Shown here in pieces: positions 44,071 through 55,241 of a DNA stretch of 64,000 nucleotides (its first letter is position 1; the number at the start of each line of letters is the position of its first letter). The notes beneath the pieces were generated by a model. That model was given only the letters and a program-made list of their open reading frames with translations. It was not told where the DNA came from and did not search any database. Origin of the DNA: Clostridia bacterium (GTDB lineage: Bacteria > Bacillota > TC1 > UBA5767); contig CP069393.1 of assembly GCA_016887505.1 (NCBI GenBank), forward strand, positions 1,722,001 through 1,786,000. The letters are read 5' to 3'. The position numbers and the translations under genes were made by a program.

Positions 44071-45375
44071 TTATTTTCTATCTCTCTTATCTACAATTCT
44101 CTTTGCTTTTCCTACAAAGCGTTCCAATGATCTGGGTTCTAGCAATTTCACCTTGGCCTTAATACCCAATATAGTCTTTAATCTGTGTGCTAGGTCGCAT
44201 TCGATATCCTCCAGCACCTTATAATCATCGCTAAAAGCATGTTCGACCATTTCTACCTGCACTTCCAAGGCATCCATATATCCTTGGGTTGTCACGACCA
44301 GTTGATACTGAGGCGCCACACCTTTAGTAGATACGATAACACTCTCAATCTGACTAGGAAACACATTGACACCACGAATAATGAGCATATCATCCGTGCG
44401 TCCTCGAACCTTGCTCATGCGGGCAGTCGTTCTACCACAAGCACATGGCTCTTTGGTAATCGTCGCTAAATCCATCGTACGATATCTAAGCAAGGGCAAA
44501 GCCTGCTTGGTAATAGCCGTAAATACCAGCTCTCCCACTTCACCATCTGGCAGCACTTCTCCGGTGTCCGGATCGATTACCTCCGCAATAAAATGGTCTT
44601 CATTGATATGCATACCATTTTTCTGCATGCATTCGCCAGAAACTCCTGGACCGATTAGTTCACTCATTCCGTAGTTGTCTGTGGCTTCGACATTCCAACG
44701 TTTTTCAATTTCGACACGCATCGCATCAGTCCAACCTTCTGAACCGAATAAGCCCCATTTAAGCTTCAAGTCTTCTCTTGGGTCGATTCCCATCTTTTCT
44801 GCAACTTCCAACATATAGAGTGCATAGGAGGGAGTACAGATAAGACCAGTCGCTTCAAAATCATGCATCAGCATAATCTGTTTTTCAGTATTTCCCGATG
44901 AGGTTGGTACTACCGTTGCCCCTATTTTCTCTAATCCATAATGCATACCGAAGGCTCCAGTGAAAAGACCATACCCAAAGGCTACCTGAACCGTAGATTC
45001 TGCTGTTACGCCTCCTGCACTTAGGACTCGAGCTGTCAATTCACTCCAGGTTTCTAGGTCTTGAGCTGTATAGCCTACCACGGTAGGTTTGCCCGTAGTA
45101 CCAGAGGATGCATGAACACGCACCAACTCTTTTTTCGGTACTGCGAATAAACCAAACGGATAGTTATCTCGTAAATCCGCTTTATAGGTCATGGGAAGAT
45201 TACGCACATCAGCCAAGGATTTCACATCGCCCGGCAAAAAGCCAATCTCATCCAGTTTATTTTTATAAAATGGCACATGATCGTAAACATGCTGCACCGT
45301 ACTTTTAAGACGGGCTAATTGCAGTGCTTCCAGTTCTTCCCTATCCATGGTTTCATATTTCTTGTTCCAAATCAT
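44071..45375 (-). CDS. paaK: Phenylacetate-CoA ligase family protein
   Basis: 434 aa from the ATG at 45375 behind GAGGAAAAAGG; the frame from 45393 is less likely. AMP-forming adenylate enzyme with the phosphate loop [14 protein letters not shown], the [10 protein letters not shown] segment and [12 protein letters not shown]; a four-Cys-poor [11 protein letters not shown] motif and the C-terminal [20 protein letters not shown]. It activates phenylacetate or a similar aryl acetate, or works in reverse to make ATP from an aryl acetyl-CoA produced by IorAB (inference). It overlaps the symporter stop by 23 bp. Confidence 0.92.
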   Translation of the reverse strand: MIWNKKYETMDREELEALQLARLKSTVQHVYDHVPFYKNKLDEIGFLPGDVKSLADVRNLPMTYKADLRDNYPFGLFAVPKKELVRVHASSGTTGKPTVVGYTAQDLETWSELTARVLSAGGVTAESTVQVAFGYGLFTGAFGMHYGLEKIGATVVPTSSGNTEKQIMLMHDFEATGLICTPSYALYMLEVAEKMGIDPREDLKLKWGLFGSEGWTDAMRVEIEKRWNVEATDNYGMSELIGPGVSGECMQKNGMHINEDHFIAEVIDPDTGEVLPDGEVGELVFTAITKQALPLLRYRTMDLATITKEPCACGRTTARMSKVRGRTDDMLIIRGVNVFPSQIESVIVSTKGVAPQYQLVVTTQGYMDALEVQVEMVEHAFSDDYKVLEDIECDLAHRLKTILGIKAKVKLLEPRSLERFVGKAKRIVDKRDRK

Positions 45376-46852
45376 ATCCTTTTTCCTCTTCATCTTTATA
45401 AATTTTATCCAAATATTCTGTTGGCAACGGCCAGCTGAAATAGCTTACCACCGGTACGACCAACAAAGGTAATACTATAGCCGCTGCGCCAATGGTAGGA
45501 ATAAGCGGTGACTTGGTACCAACCAACAGTGCACCTATGCACATAATGCCAAGTCCCGTCAAAAGACCTGCCCAAGCACCCGCTCGGGTAGTCCTACGAT
45601 TGAAGAGTCCATATATATACGGGGCTAAAAACGACCCCGCCATGGCCCCCCAAGAAATACTCATAAGATTAACGATGGCTGTCGGGTAAAGTGCAATGAG
45701 TACCGAGCATGCAATGAACACGACACAGAGCACCCGCATCAATAAGACCACTTTTCTTTTTTCAATCTCCTTGAAAAAGGTTTGCTCCACTAGATCAATT
45801 GCAATAGCAGAACTAGCTACCAACACGAGGGCCGCTAGTGTCGACATGGAAGCAGCAAGCACCAAGAGAAGTAGTAACACTACGCCCCACTCGGGCATGG
45901 CCGCCACCAACATTTTGGGCATCACCATATCAAAGTTTACTGCCCCATCAATAATCGGCAGGGTGTTATCTAAAAATAGTCTTCCAAAAGCACCTGTAAA
46001 ATAGGCTCCAAAAGCAATTACACCAGCAAAAATGGTGGACACAACCGTAGCCGGCAAGACTGCTTTTTCATCCCGAATGGAATAAAACTTTTGGGTCATC
46101 TGAGGCAATCCCCATACACCGAGTGATGTCAAAATAACCAGTGAGGCCAAGGAAATTATTCCTGGAGGTCCCACGGTTGCAGTAAGTTGAGGATCAATCT
46201 CGCTTAGTTTGGCTATACCAACAGAAAAACTACCACCGAGCTGCGTTGAGTGGCCCACATAAAAAAGGAGCACAAACACGCCAAAGATCATCACGATGCC
46301 CTGAACTAAATCGGTCAAGGTCAAAGCAAAGTAACCGCCCAAGGTTAGATAGACTGCGGTCAGAACAGCAATAAACAATAGAGCATAAATAAATGGAATA
46401 TTGAATACTTGCTCAAATAGATAGGACAAGCCCATATAAACAGATGCCGAATACGGCACCATAAATACAAATATAATAATGGCGGAAACCACCTTCATTT
46501 TAGGTGCATTATAGCGTTTCTCCAAAAAAACCGGCATAGTCAAAGCACCAATCCTGTTGGTTATGGTTCTCGTAGGTTTAGCCAATACTGTCCAAGCCAG
46601 CATTGTACCCACTACCGCATTGCCCAAGACAACCCAAAGTCCGGACAAACCAAAACCCCAGCCAATCTTGCCTGCGTAACCTATGAAAATTACAGCGCTG
46701 AAGTAGGAGGTGCCATAAGCAAAAGCCGATAGCCATGGCCCTATGGTCCTGCCGCCTAAAAAGAAATCATCTACGTCCTTCGTTTTCTTAGATGAGTAGT
46801 AGGCGATGGTAATCAAGAGCAAGACGTATGCCCCAACGACAAAAATTTTCAT
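45353..46852 (-). CDS. Sodium:solute symporter family (SSS) permease
   Basis: 499 aa from the ATG at 46852 behind GGAGGATAT. About 13 membrane helices; the N-terminal [26 protein letters not shown] segment is the SSS signature around helix 1, as in PutP/PanF. Na+-driven import of an organic acid, amino acid or vitamin. Being the first gene of the paaK-iorAB transcript suggests an aromatic or branched acid as substrate, but this is inference only. A C-terminal hydrophilic tail ends DLEQEI. Confidence 0.88.
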   Translation of the reverse strand: MKIFVVGAYVLLLITIAYYSSKKTKDVDDFFLGGRTIGPWLSAFAYGTSYFSAVIFIGYAGKIGWGFGLSGLWVVLGNAVVGTMLAWTVLAKPTRTITNRIGALTMPVFLEKRYNAPKMKVVSAIIIFVFMVPYSASVYMGLSYLFEQVFNIPFIYALLFIAVLTAVYLTLGGYFALTLTDLVQGIVMIFGVFVLLFYVGHSTQLGGSFSVGIAKLSEIDPQLTATVGPPGIISLASLVILTSLGVWGLPQMTQKFYSIRDEKAVLPATVVSTIFAGVIAFGAYFTGAFGRLFLDNTLPIIDGAVNFDMVMPKMLVAAMPEWGVVLLLLLVLAASMSTLAALVLVASSAIAIDLVEQTFFKEIEKRKVVLLMRVLCVVFIACSVLIALYPTAIVNLMSISWGAMAGSFLAPYIYGLFNRRTTRAGAWAGLLTGLGIMCIGALLVGTKSPLIPTIGAAAIVLPLLVVPVVSYFSWPLPTEYLDKIYKDEEEKGYDLEQEI

Positions 46853-46896
46853 ATGATATCCTCCAAAATACGTAGTAATGTTTGACCCATTTCTAA

Positions 46897-46924
46897 ATTC
46901 TATCAAATATAGAGGGAATATCAA
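46897..46924 (-). promoter_or_regulatory. Promoter of the symporter-paaK-iorAB transcript
   Basis: -35 TTGATA at 46924-46919, 16-bp spacer, -10 TAGAAT at 46902-46897; it follows the terminator of the preceding transcript. Confidence 0.6.
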
Positions 46925-46931
46925 GTGAAAG

Positions 46932-46964
46932 CAACAAAACAGGCGGACCAAGACCCGCCTGTTT
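46932..46964 (-). terminator. Terminator after the cysteine hydrolase gene
   Basis: 10-bp stem 46964-46955 with 46946-46937 (AAACAGGCGG type) and short T-run; 12 bp after the stop. Confidence 0.8.
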
Positions 46965-46976
46965 CATCCTACCAAC

Positions 46977-47498
46977 TTACACTAGTTCAGCACCCAATAC
47001 CGATTCCATCTGTGTAAGAGCAAATTCATGTGCCGCCTCATCAAACGAAGCTACACCTTCACGGTATACCACCGTCCGGATATCCCTATTCCTCAGTTCC
47101 TCAACTGTATATAGCACACAGATATTAGTACAAACACCTACTACATGAACCGTAAGGTCTTTTCCTTTTCTCAAGCTGTCCAGTATATCCTCTAGTTGTG
47201 TGCCATAGAAAGCACTGTAGCGTTTTTTATGAATCAGGCGGTCACCCTCTTCCATTAGTCCCGCCAAAACCTTTGCTCCCTTTGTACCTTTAACACAATG
47301 AGGTGGGAACATGTCAAACTCCTTGTCATCCGGTTCATGGCTATCTGCCACAAAAAGCACCGGTGCCCCCTTGGTTCTAAACTGAGCAATCTTATCTCTA
47401 ACAAAGGGAACCATCTTTTGAGAGGCCGGCCCACAATAGAGAGCGCCATCCTCCTTAATGAAATCATTCAGCATATCGATTACCAGAAGTATCTCCAT
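46977..47498 (-). CDS. Cysteine hydrolase of the isochorismatase/nicotinamidase family
   Basis: 173 aa. Catalytic triad candidates Asp8 (VIDMLNDF), Lys91/92 (HKKRYSAFYGT) and Cys127 (GVCTNICVLYT). Asp52-x-His54 and His67 resemble the metal site of nicotinamidases, so deamidation of nicotinamide is the best guess; other amidase substrates are possible. The ATG follows the M20 peptidase stop directly, so the two are coupled. No signal peptide. Last gene of the DUF1893 transcript. Confidence 0.82.
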   Translation of the reverse strand: MEILLVIDMLNDFIKEDGALYCGPASQKMVPFVRDKIAQFRTKGAPVLFVADSHEPDDKEFDMFPPHCVKGTKGAKVLAGLMEEGDRLIHKKRYSAFYGTQLEDILDSLRKGKDLTVHVVGVCTNICVLYTVEELRNRDIRTVVYREGVASFDEAAHEFALTQMESVLGAELV

Positions 47499-48683
47499 TT
47501 ATCGTTTCCACTCCTTCCCCAAATGTTGCATCAGTAGCAAATATCCTTTAGCACCACGATATAGATTTTCCACATCAATGTATTCATCCACCGTATGTGC
47601 CTGAACTTCATTTCCAGGACCATATCCCAGAGTAGGAATATTTTTAGCCCCAGCACTCGCACTACCATTGGTACAAAAATCATAGGTCCCTAGTCCCTCG
47701 AGTAATCCGTCTTTCGATAACAAACTGCAGGCCGCCTCCTTCCAAGGCTCTTCCTTGTCGTAGTTCCAGGCAGGTGCAAATCGCACCCCACCCAATTCTC
47801 GTCCGGTCCACGTCAAAACGTCGTTGGGCCTAATGGATAATTCGTATTTCACCTCATCCTTATGGTGTGAAAGAAGTTCTTCTATTTGTGCTAGTACCTG
47901 TTCTTGGGTCTCACCTGGCAAGAGTCTTCTGTCAAAGGTCACCTCACAAAGCTCTGGCACCACAGACGCTCCTGGATAGGGGCTAGAGATAATATCTGTT
48001 AGTTCTAGTATCGCCTCTCCTAACACGGGATGACGATTGGGTACATAGGCCTCCATACTCTTTAGGAGTAACATCATTTTCTTAACTGCGTTGATTCCAA
48101 TTTGAGGACTAGCGCTGTGTGCCCGTTTGCCCATGGTTTTTAGTGAAATCTCCGCCCTGCCTCTTTGACCAGTATTGACGCGAAGTCCTGTCGATTCCCC
48201 AATAACCACTAGGTCAGGATGAATTGTTGCCAATACACCCATAAGTGAAATGCCCTCGGCTACTTCCTCATCCACAGTACCACTTACCGTAACGCTACCC
48301 CGCAGTTTTTCTCTGTCAATGCAGCCAGCCGCATACACCATGGCGCCAAGGGCACCTTTCATGTCTGAAGTTCCCCGTCCATATAGACGCCCGTTTCGAA
48401 TCTCTCCTGCAAAAGGGTCTAGTTGCCAGTCTGATGGATTGCCGATCTCTACTGTATCTAAATGCCCATCAAAAAGAAGTGAGGGTCCAGCATGGTTACC
48501 ATGAATTGTTCCCATTAGGTTTCCCATTTCATCAATTTTCACTTCATCAAAGCCCTGTTTTTTCATATACTTTTCAAGAAAGTCTACCAGTTTTTCTTCA
48601 TTCCCGGTATAGCTGGGAATGCGAATCATCCCCTGAACCAATTCCAGTAATTCTGCCTTATCTACAGCATACACCTTATTCAT
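47499..48683 (-). CDS. M20 family metallohydrolase (ArgE/DapE/YgeY-like)
   Basis: 394 aa. Di-zinc amidohydrolase/peptidase: metal and active-site residues in LFDGHLDTVEIG, the GRGTSDMKGALGAM motif, the catalytic TVDEEVAEG and a C-terminal NEVQAHTVDEYIDV histidine. A lid/dimerisation domain lies at about residues 180-290. Likely removes an acyl group or splits a small peptide-like amide. Closest in feel to YgeY-type hydrolases, but the substrate cannot be read. AGGAGGAAAA ribosome binding site. Confidence 0.87.
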   Translation of the reverse strand: MNKVYAVDKAELLELVQGMIRIPSYTGNEEKLVDFLEKYMKKQGFDEVKIDEMGNLMGTIHGNHAGPSLLFDGHLDTVEIGNPSDWQLDPFAGEIRNGRLYGRGTSDMKGALGAMVYAAGCIDREKLRGSVTVSGTVDEEVAEGISLMGVLATIHPDLVVIGESTGLRVNTGQRGRAEISLKTMGKRAHSASPQIGINAVKKMMLLLKSMEAYVPNRHPVLGEAILELTDIISSPYPGASVVPELCEVTFDRRLLPGETQEQVLAQIEELLSHHKDEVKYELSIRPNDVLTWTGRELGGVRFAPAWNYDKEEPWKEAACSLLSKDGLLEGLGTYDFCTNGSASAGAKNIPTLGYGPGNEVQAHTVDEYIDVENLYRGAKGYLLLMQHLGKEWKR

Positions 48684-48691
48684 TTTTCCTC

Positions 48692-49201
48692 CTATTTAGC
48701 TTGTAAAATCATTCCTATTCTTTGAGACATAGATGGCAGCCATAGAATCTGTATCAGGATTCCAGGCAGACCCATAACGAAAATAAGACCAACAATTCCC
48801 ATCAAGTCAAATGTAAACCCCAACAGCTGCGCCATAATCCAGGTTCCGCCTATTCGGGCCGCTCTAGATAGAAGCATGGCGAAGATAAGTCCTAGTCTGC
48901 TTGAACCCATGCGCTGTCTTAATAGCGCTAAACTAACACCCAGTACCGATAGTTCAATCACCATCAAATAATTCAGTGGAAATATCGGCATACCTGTTAA
49001 GACAGAAGATGCAAGGGGTGTAATAATACCTAAGGCTAGGCACCAGCCCGGCGGAAGCAAATAACCTGCCAAAACCATGCCGATATGCATGGGTAGAAAA
49101 ACCGCACCCCAGTTACCCAAGACATGGAAAAGCCACGGCAGAATAAGACCCATTGCTAAAAGTAGCGCAGAAAAAGTGATATTCCGACCCAACTTATTCA
49201 T
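48692..49201 (-). CDS. ECF transporter S-component
   Basis: 169 aa from the ATG at 49201 that overlaps the DUF1893 stop by 8 bp (earlier starts to 49213 possible). About six hydrophobic helices; NITFSALLLAMGLILPWLFH followed by FLPMHIGMVLAGYLLPP is the pattern of S-components with the helix-1 AxxxA-type motif for contact with EcfT. Expected to bind a vitamin or small metabolite and use a shared EcfAAT module encoded elsewhere. The ligand is unknown. Confidence 0.8.
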   Translation of the reverse strand: MNKLGRNITFSALLLAMGLILPWLFHVLGNWGAVFLPMHIGMVLAGYLLPPGWCLALGIITPLASSVLTGMPIFPLNYLMVIELSVLGVSLALLRQRMGSSRLGLIFAMLLSRAARIGGTWIMAQLLGFTFDLMGIVGLIFVMGLPGILIQILWLPSMSQRIGMILQAK

Positions 49202-49637
49202 GCGCATCACCACGCAATTTTTTTAGGGTAGTCTGAATTAGCATGAGCGCTTCATTCGGCTCATTTGTAGAACGTACGGCATATTCAAGCGGGCAAGGAC
49301 CATTTTTCTCACGGTTAATAATTCCATCCACTAGATGATCATATTGTAGGAAAATACCAGCATCACTAAGCACAGTTTTAGCCTGAGCGCTTACGGTCAG
49401 GCCATACACTGCTTCCACGCCAAGTAGTACAAACAATAGTGCAGCAGCCTTGCCTACTACCTTATCGGCAATAACCCCCCCACAAAGTTCTACCTTGTTT
49501 GTAACTAATTCTAGTCCTGGGGCTACCCCTTTCTTGCTCGAAGAGTAGATTTTCCCCACACTGTCTATCGCCACAAAACTAAGGTTCTCATCAATCAAAC
49601 TATTCTTGGCCCTCAACAGGGCATTTTGTATGTCCAT
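49194..49637 (-). CDS. DUF1893 family protein (cytidine-deaminase-like fold)
   Basis: 147 aa. LSFVAIDSVGKIYSSSKKGVAPGLELV, GGVIADKVVGKAAALL and GPCPLEYAV are the DUF1893 landmarks; the fold is deaminase-like but without a standard HxE/PCxxC zinc set. Function unknown. The ATG at 49637 has no Shine-Dalgarno sequence: a -10 TATACT ends 6 nt before it, so the mRNA is probably leaderless. First gene of a four-gene transcript with the S-component, M20 hydrolase and cysteine hydrolase. Confidence 0.82.
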   Translation of the reverse strand: MDIQNALLRAKNSLIDENLSFVAIDSVGKIYSSSKKGVAPGLELVTNKVELCGGVIADKVVGKAAALLFVLLGVEAVYGLTVSAQAKTVLSDAGIFLQYDHLVDGIINREKNGPCPLEYAVRSTNEPNEALMLIQTTLKKLRGDAHE

Positions 49638-49643
49638 AAAATT

Positions 49644-49671
49644 AGTATACTCTATCAGGATAACAATTCAA
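49644..49671 (-). promoter_or_regulatory. Promoter producing a leaderless DUF1893 mRNA
   Basis: -35 TTGAAT at 49671-49666, 16-bp spacer, -10 TATACT at 49649-49644, then six bases and the ATG at 49637, where transcription is expected to start. Confidence 0.65.
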
Positions 49672-49750
49672 CCATGGCAATGAACTATCCCAACACCTCC
49701 TCCTCTGCTATACTTATATAAGAAACATTTCATGTGAAAGAAGGAACCCG

Positions 49751-50662
49751 ATGAAGAAAAGTAAAGAAAATAATAAGAAGGCACAAGGCATTCAAGTTGC
49801 CATCGTTTACTTCAGCCCCAGTGGTTCCGCTAAAAAAGTAGCGGAAGCATACCAAAAAGAATTCCACACACTTGGCTCAAAATGCCAAATGTTGCCACTC
49901 GCCCGGAGCAAAGAAGTTTTCGATAAGAATGATGCTTCTGCCTTTTGGAAACAACTTGAGCCTTGCGATTTATTGTTGGTCGGTGGCCCCATATACATCA
50001 AGCACATGCAATATCACCTCTTGGACCTTATTTATGAGGCCCCCTTCGCCAATACAAACGGGATTAAAAACTATGCTGCTGTTTTTTCCACCTTTGGCAA
50101 AGTTTCTAGTGGTGTAGGGCTAGCCGAAACAGCTCGAATTTTATCTAGGAAAGGATATAGTGTGATTAGTGGACTAGACGTTGATAGTCTGCATAGCGCT
50201 ACCCGTTTACTAGCTGAGCCTGTAAGTCAGGGACTTCCTGGAGCAGAACTTGATGCCTGGATTAAGACTTCCGTAAAAAGCATGCTCGATACCGTCCAAA
50301 AACGCAAAAAAGGCAGTTTAGACCTTATCCTCAGCCAAAGCTATGATGATTTTCCAGAGTTAAAAGATGAAAAATCCGTTTTAGCAAGCTATCCCACGGT
50401 AACCTTTGATGAGACTAAATGCATCGCGTGCGGACGTTGCGTCAAATCCTGTCCCACACTAGACCTGACATTGGATGCCAGCATTCCAACACACCGAGAA
50501 GAATCCCATTGCATCCACTGCACCAACTGTCTAGTTGTTTGCCCTGAAGACGCTGTAATCTTGCCCTTAGAAAATCGCAGCAAACTAGTTTTAGGTCTAT
50601 TAAAAAAACAACGACTGGAACCCTCAAGTCCCAGTCGAACAAAGCTATATCTATTAGGTTAG
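49751..50662 (+). CDS. EFR1-type flavodoxin/ferredoxin fusion protein
   Basis: 303 aa. A flavodoxin domain (about residues 15-170: VAIVYFSPSGSAKKVAEAY phosphate loop, LLVGGPIYI) fused to a C-terminal ferredoxin domain with two [4Fe-4S] motifs (CIACGRCVKSCP near 229-240 and CIHCTNCLVVCP near 257-268). A self-contained electron carrier or small oxidoreductase in anaerobes; partner unknown. The only plus-strand gene in the right half. Its stop abuts the atpC stop, and its last 20 codons contain the terminator of the atp operon on the other strand. Confidence 0.87.
   Translation: MKKSKENNKKAQGIQVAIVYFSPSGSAKKVAEAYQKEFHTLGSKCQMLPLARSKEVFDKNDASAFWKQLEPCDLLLVGGPIYIKHMQYHLLDLIYEAPFANTNGIKNYAAVFSTFGKVSSGVGLAETARILSRKGYSVISGLDVDSLHSATRLLAEPVSQGLPGAELDAWIKTSVKSMLDTVQKRKKGSLDLILSQSYDDFPELKDEKSVLASYPTVTFDETKCIACGRCVKSCPTLDLTLDASIPTHREESHCIHCTNCLVVCPEDAVILPLENRSKLVLGLLKKQRLEPSSPSRTKLYLLG
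50602..50637 (-). terminator. Terminator of the atp operon, inside the convergent EFR1 gene
   Basis: Minus-strand stem CGACTGG/CCAGTCG (50637-50631 with 50618-50612), 12-nt loop, then TTGTTTTTTT. It starts 26 bp beyond the atpC stop but is embedded in the last codons of the plus-strand EFR1 gene. Confidence 0.72.
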
Positions 50663-52475
<1,813 letters not shown>

Positions 52476-52826
52476 CTAATATTCATGCAGGACACACCAG
52501 GTGGAGGTGAGAAAGGAGTACTCTACACTCCTTAACCCTGCTTCCCCTTTCTTAAAAGAATCTATCACTACAACCGTATTGGACTAGCCAATTATCTTTA
52601 CTGCCGCTGCCTCAAATAAAATCGATACCAAAATCTTGATCCATTTAGGATCAGTCCAGAAAATAAGATTACAACTGCAACCAATCGGTCATGAATCGTT
52701 CGCGATGAAGAAAACCTTCTTCCTTTCGCAAAAGAGTATACATACCCTCCTTAGTATGTTAGATATCTGAAGTACACAATGAGCTAAAAAATAACGGTAA
52801 TACAACTATTCGGAATGGAGCTTTGT
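52476..52826. other. 351-bp spacer between atpG and atpD with hairpins, no clear gene
   Basis: atp operons usually have spacers below about 50 bp here. On the minus strand I see: ACATAC/GTATGT pairing around an AAGGAGG (about 52760-52741), a GCGA...TCGC hairpin with a GAAGAA/TTCTTC inner stem (about 52731-52699), TGATCC/GGATCA with 5-nt loop (52653-52637) followed by AGATTTT, and GGAGT/ACTCC (about 52530-52512). A 24-codon frame 52743-52669 begins 2 nt behind the AAGGAGG but spacing is poor. No protein family is recognisable. Confidence 0.7.
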
Positions 52827-53687
52827 TCATCGTTGTTTTTTTTGGGCTTCCACGCCGCCTACCAGTTCTGCCAATTCATTGGTAATTTGCTCCTGCCTAG
52901 CCCGGTTAAGGTTGAGCTTAAGGTCATGGATTATATCATCCGCACTCTGGGTTGCTCCTTCCATAGCAGCCATACGAGCCGCATGCTCGCTAGCTCTTGC
53001 TTCTAGCATAGCTCGAAAGGTTTCTGTTTCCATATATTTTGGAAGGATTTTTTGCACCACACGTTTAGATTCAGGTTCGAAAATATACTCTACATCCTTA
53101 TGTAGGTTGGAGTCGACCGGAATGGGTAGAATCTGGTCAAATATGGGGTCTTGGGTCACAGCAGAAACAAAGCGGTTATACACCAGATTGACCTCTTTGT
53201 AACCTTCATCTACAACCAAATGGCCCAAAGCATCTGCCAAGATCCGAGCGTCCTGGTAGCTGGGTTTCTCTTCATAAAGAAAACCAACCAATTCCCTAGC
53301 CTGAGGATATTCCTTGAAATACTCTCTGCTCTTCTTACCCAAGGGAAAAAGCACAATTTCTTCTTGGCTCCGTTCAGATAGCACCTGGTCCATAGCCTTG
53401 TTCAAGTTAATGTTATAGCCGCCACATAAACCACGCTCCGAAGAAAACAACACATAGGCCACTTTGCCTTCTTTTCTGTGCTCCAACAAAGGATGATCAT
53501 AATGATTCTCATCTTGATATAAATGAGCAGCAATCAGCTTTATCTTATCAGCATATGGCCTGGCCTCAAGCACTTGTTGCTGGGCTTTCGCCAGTTTCGC
53601 TGCGGAAATCATACGCATCGCGCGCGTGATTTTCTGGGTATTCTCAATGCTTTTGATGCGGGAACGAATATCCCGGATACTCTTCAT
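52827..53687 (-). CDS. atpG: ATP synthase F1 gamma subunit
   Basis: 286 aa. Central rotor stalk: N-terminal SIRDIRSRIKSIENTQKITRAMRMISAAKLAKAQQ helix and the C-terminal conserved GATQSADDIIHDLKLNLNRARQEQITNELAELVGG helix, with SERGLCGGYN in the middle. Complete. 3 bp after atpA. Confidence 0.97.
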   Translation of the reverse strand: MKSIRDIRSRIKSIENTQKITRAMRMISAAKLAKAQQQVLEARPYADKIKLIAAHLYQDENHYDHPLLEHRKEGKVAYVLFSSERGLCGGYNINLNKAMDQVLSERSQEEIVLFPLGKKSREYFKEYPQARELVGFLYEEKPSYQDARILADALGHLVVDEGYKEVNLVYNRFVSAVTQDPIFDQILPIPVDSNLHKDVEYIFEPESKRVVQKILPKYMETETFRAMLEARASEHAARMAAMEGATQSADDIIHDLKLNLNRARQEQITNELAELVGGVEAQKKQR

Positions 53688-53690
53688 ATC

Positions 53691-55211
53691 TTACCCTTTC
53701 TCGGCTGTGTGCAATACCCTTTGGAAGTTCAAAATGGTTTCATCCAACCGCTTTAAATCATGCGCCAACAATTTATCACCATCCGCAATCTTATTGAGCA
53801 AAGCTTGCAAACTAGTGTGCAAATACTTAATAAGTTTTTGCTCTGCAGCATGAATATCTTCCAATTCTACATCGTCATAAAATCCGATGCCCAAGGCCCT
53901 TAAGCTTACAACTTGATCCGCAGCGGCCATGGTATGGTACATCGGTTGCTTCAAAATCTCCACAATACGGCTACCCCGATCTAGTTTCTGCTTGGTAGCC
54001 TTATCCAAATCAGAACTAAACTGAGAAAATGCTGCTAGTTCTCGGTACTGGGCCAAATCTAAACGAAGAGTTCCAGACACCTGTTTCATGGCAGCAAGCT
54101 GAGCTGCACCACCTACACGAGAAACCGAAATCCCAGGGTTGATGGCCGGCCTCACACCAGAATGGAATAAATCAGCTTCCAAGAATATTTGTCCATCTGT
54201 GATAGAGATAATATTCGTTGGGATATAGGCTGATACGTCTCCAGCTTGGGTCTCAACAATGGGCAGTGCCGTTATTGAGCCTCCCCCTAAACTGTCACTC
54301 AACCTAGCAGAACGTTCTAAGAGCCTTGAATGCAAATAAAATACATCCCCAGGAAACGCTTCACGGCCTGGTGGTCTTCTAAGTAATAGCGATAATTCTC
54401 TATATGCTGCTGCATGTTTACTAAGATCATCATAGATAATCAGTACATCCTTGCCTCGCTCCATAAAATACTCTGCAATTGCGCACCCAGCATACGGTGC
54501 TAGGTAGAGCATCGGTGCCGGTTCGCTGGCACAGGCAGATACTACTATGGTATTCTCCATCGCTCCTTTGGCAGCCAAGTCATCGATCACGCCCACAACC
54601 GAAGAAGCTTTTTTGCCAATAGCCACATAAATCGAAATTACACCTGTATCTTTTTGGTTGATAATCGTATCTACTGCAATCGCGGTTTTCCCCGTTTGGC
54701 GGTCTCCAATAATCAGCTCACGCTGCCCTTTGCCGATGGGAACCAAAGAATCTATCGCTTTTAGTCCCGTCTGCATGGGCTCGCTTACTGGCTGTCTACT
54801 TAAAATGGCCGGAGCAGGTCTTTCGACTAGGCCATATCCATCATGTTCAAGAGCGCCTTTTCCATCAATAGGATCACCAATTGCATTTACAACCCGTCCG
54901 AGCAAACCTTCACCTACAGGAACGTCTACCACCCGATTGGTTTTGGTTACAATATCCCCCTCTTTGATGTTTGTATAAGGGCCTAGGATTATGGCGCCCA
55001 CATTGTCTTCTTCCAAATTCTGGACCATACCCATTGTGCCATCGGGAAATTCTATTACTTCCCCGGCCATGGCTTTATCCAATCCATAAATGATGGCGAT
55101 ACCATCACCGACTTGAACCACATGGCCTACTTCAGCGGTTTCGATTTTGAAATCGAAATCAGATATTTTGTCCATCAGTATGGAGGTAATCTCGTCCGGT
55201 CGTAAGTACAT
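53691..55211 (-). CDS. atpA: ATP synthase F1 alpha subunit
   Basis: 506 aa, non-catalytic nucleotide-binding subunit. Walker [43 protein letters not shown] and the [18 protein letters not shown] motif. Complete and normal length. It starts 30 bp after atpH. Confidence 0.98.
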   Translation of the reverse strand: MYLRPDEITSILMDKISDFDFKIETAEVGHVVQVGDGIAIIYGLDKAMAGEVIEFPDGTMGMVQNLEEDNVGAIILGPYTNIKEGDIVTKTNRVVDVPVGEGLLGRVVNAIGDPIDGKGALEHDGYGLVERPAPAILSRQPVSEPMQTGLKAIDSLVPIGKGQRELIIGDRQTGKTAIAVDTIINQKDTGVISIYVAIGKKASSVVGVIDDLAAKGAMENTIVVSACASEPAPMLYLAPYAGCAIAEYFMERGKDVLIIYDDLSKHAAAYRELSLLLRRPPGREAFPGDVFYLHSRLLERSARLSDSLGGGSITALPIVETQAGDVSAYIPTNIISITDGQIFLEADLFHSGVRPAINPGISVSRVGGAAQLAAMKQVSGTLRLDLAQYRELAAFSQFSSDLDKATKQKLDRGSRIVEILKQPMYHTMAAADQVVSLRALGIGFYDDVELEDIHAAEQKLIKYLHTSLQALLNKIADGDKLLAHDLKRLDETILNFQRVLHTAEKG

Positions 55212-55241
55212 CTATTTCACCTCATTAGGCGGTTTGCCAAT

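Noticed and set aside
52669-52743. 24-codon frame in the atpG-atpD spacer as a real gene
   Set aside because: Shine-Dalgarno to ATG distance is only 2 nt and the peptide matches nothing I recognise; kept as a note in the spacer entry.
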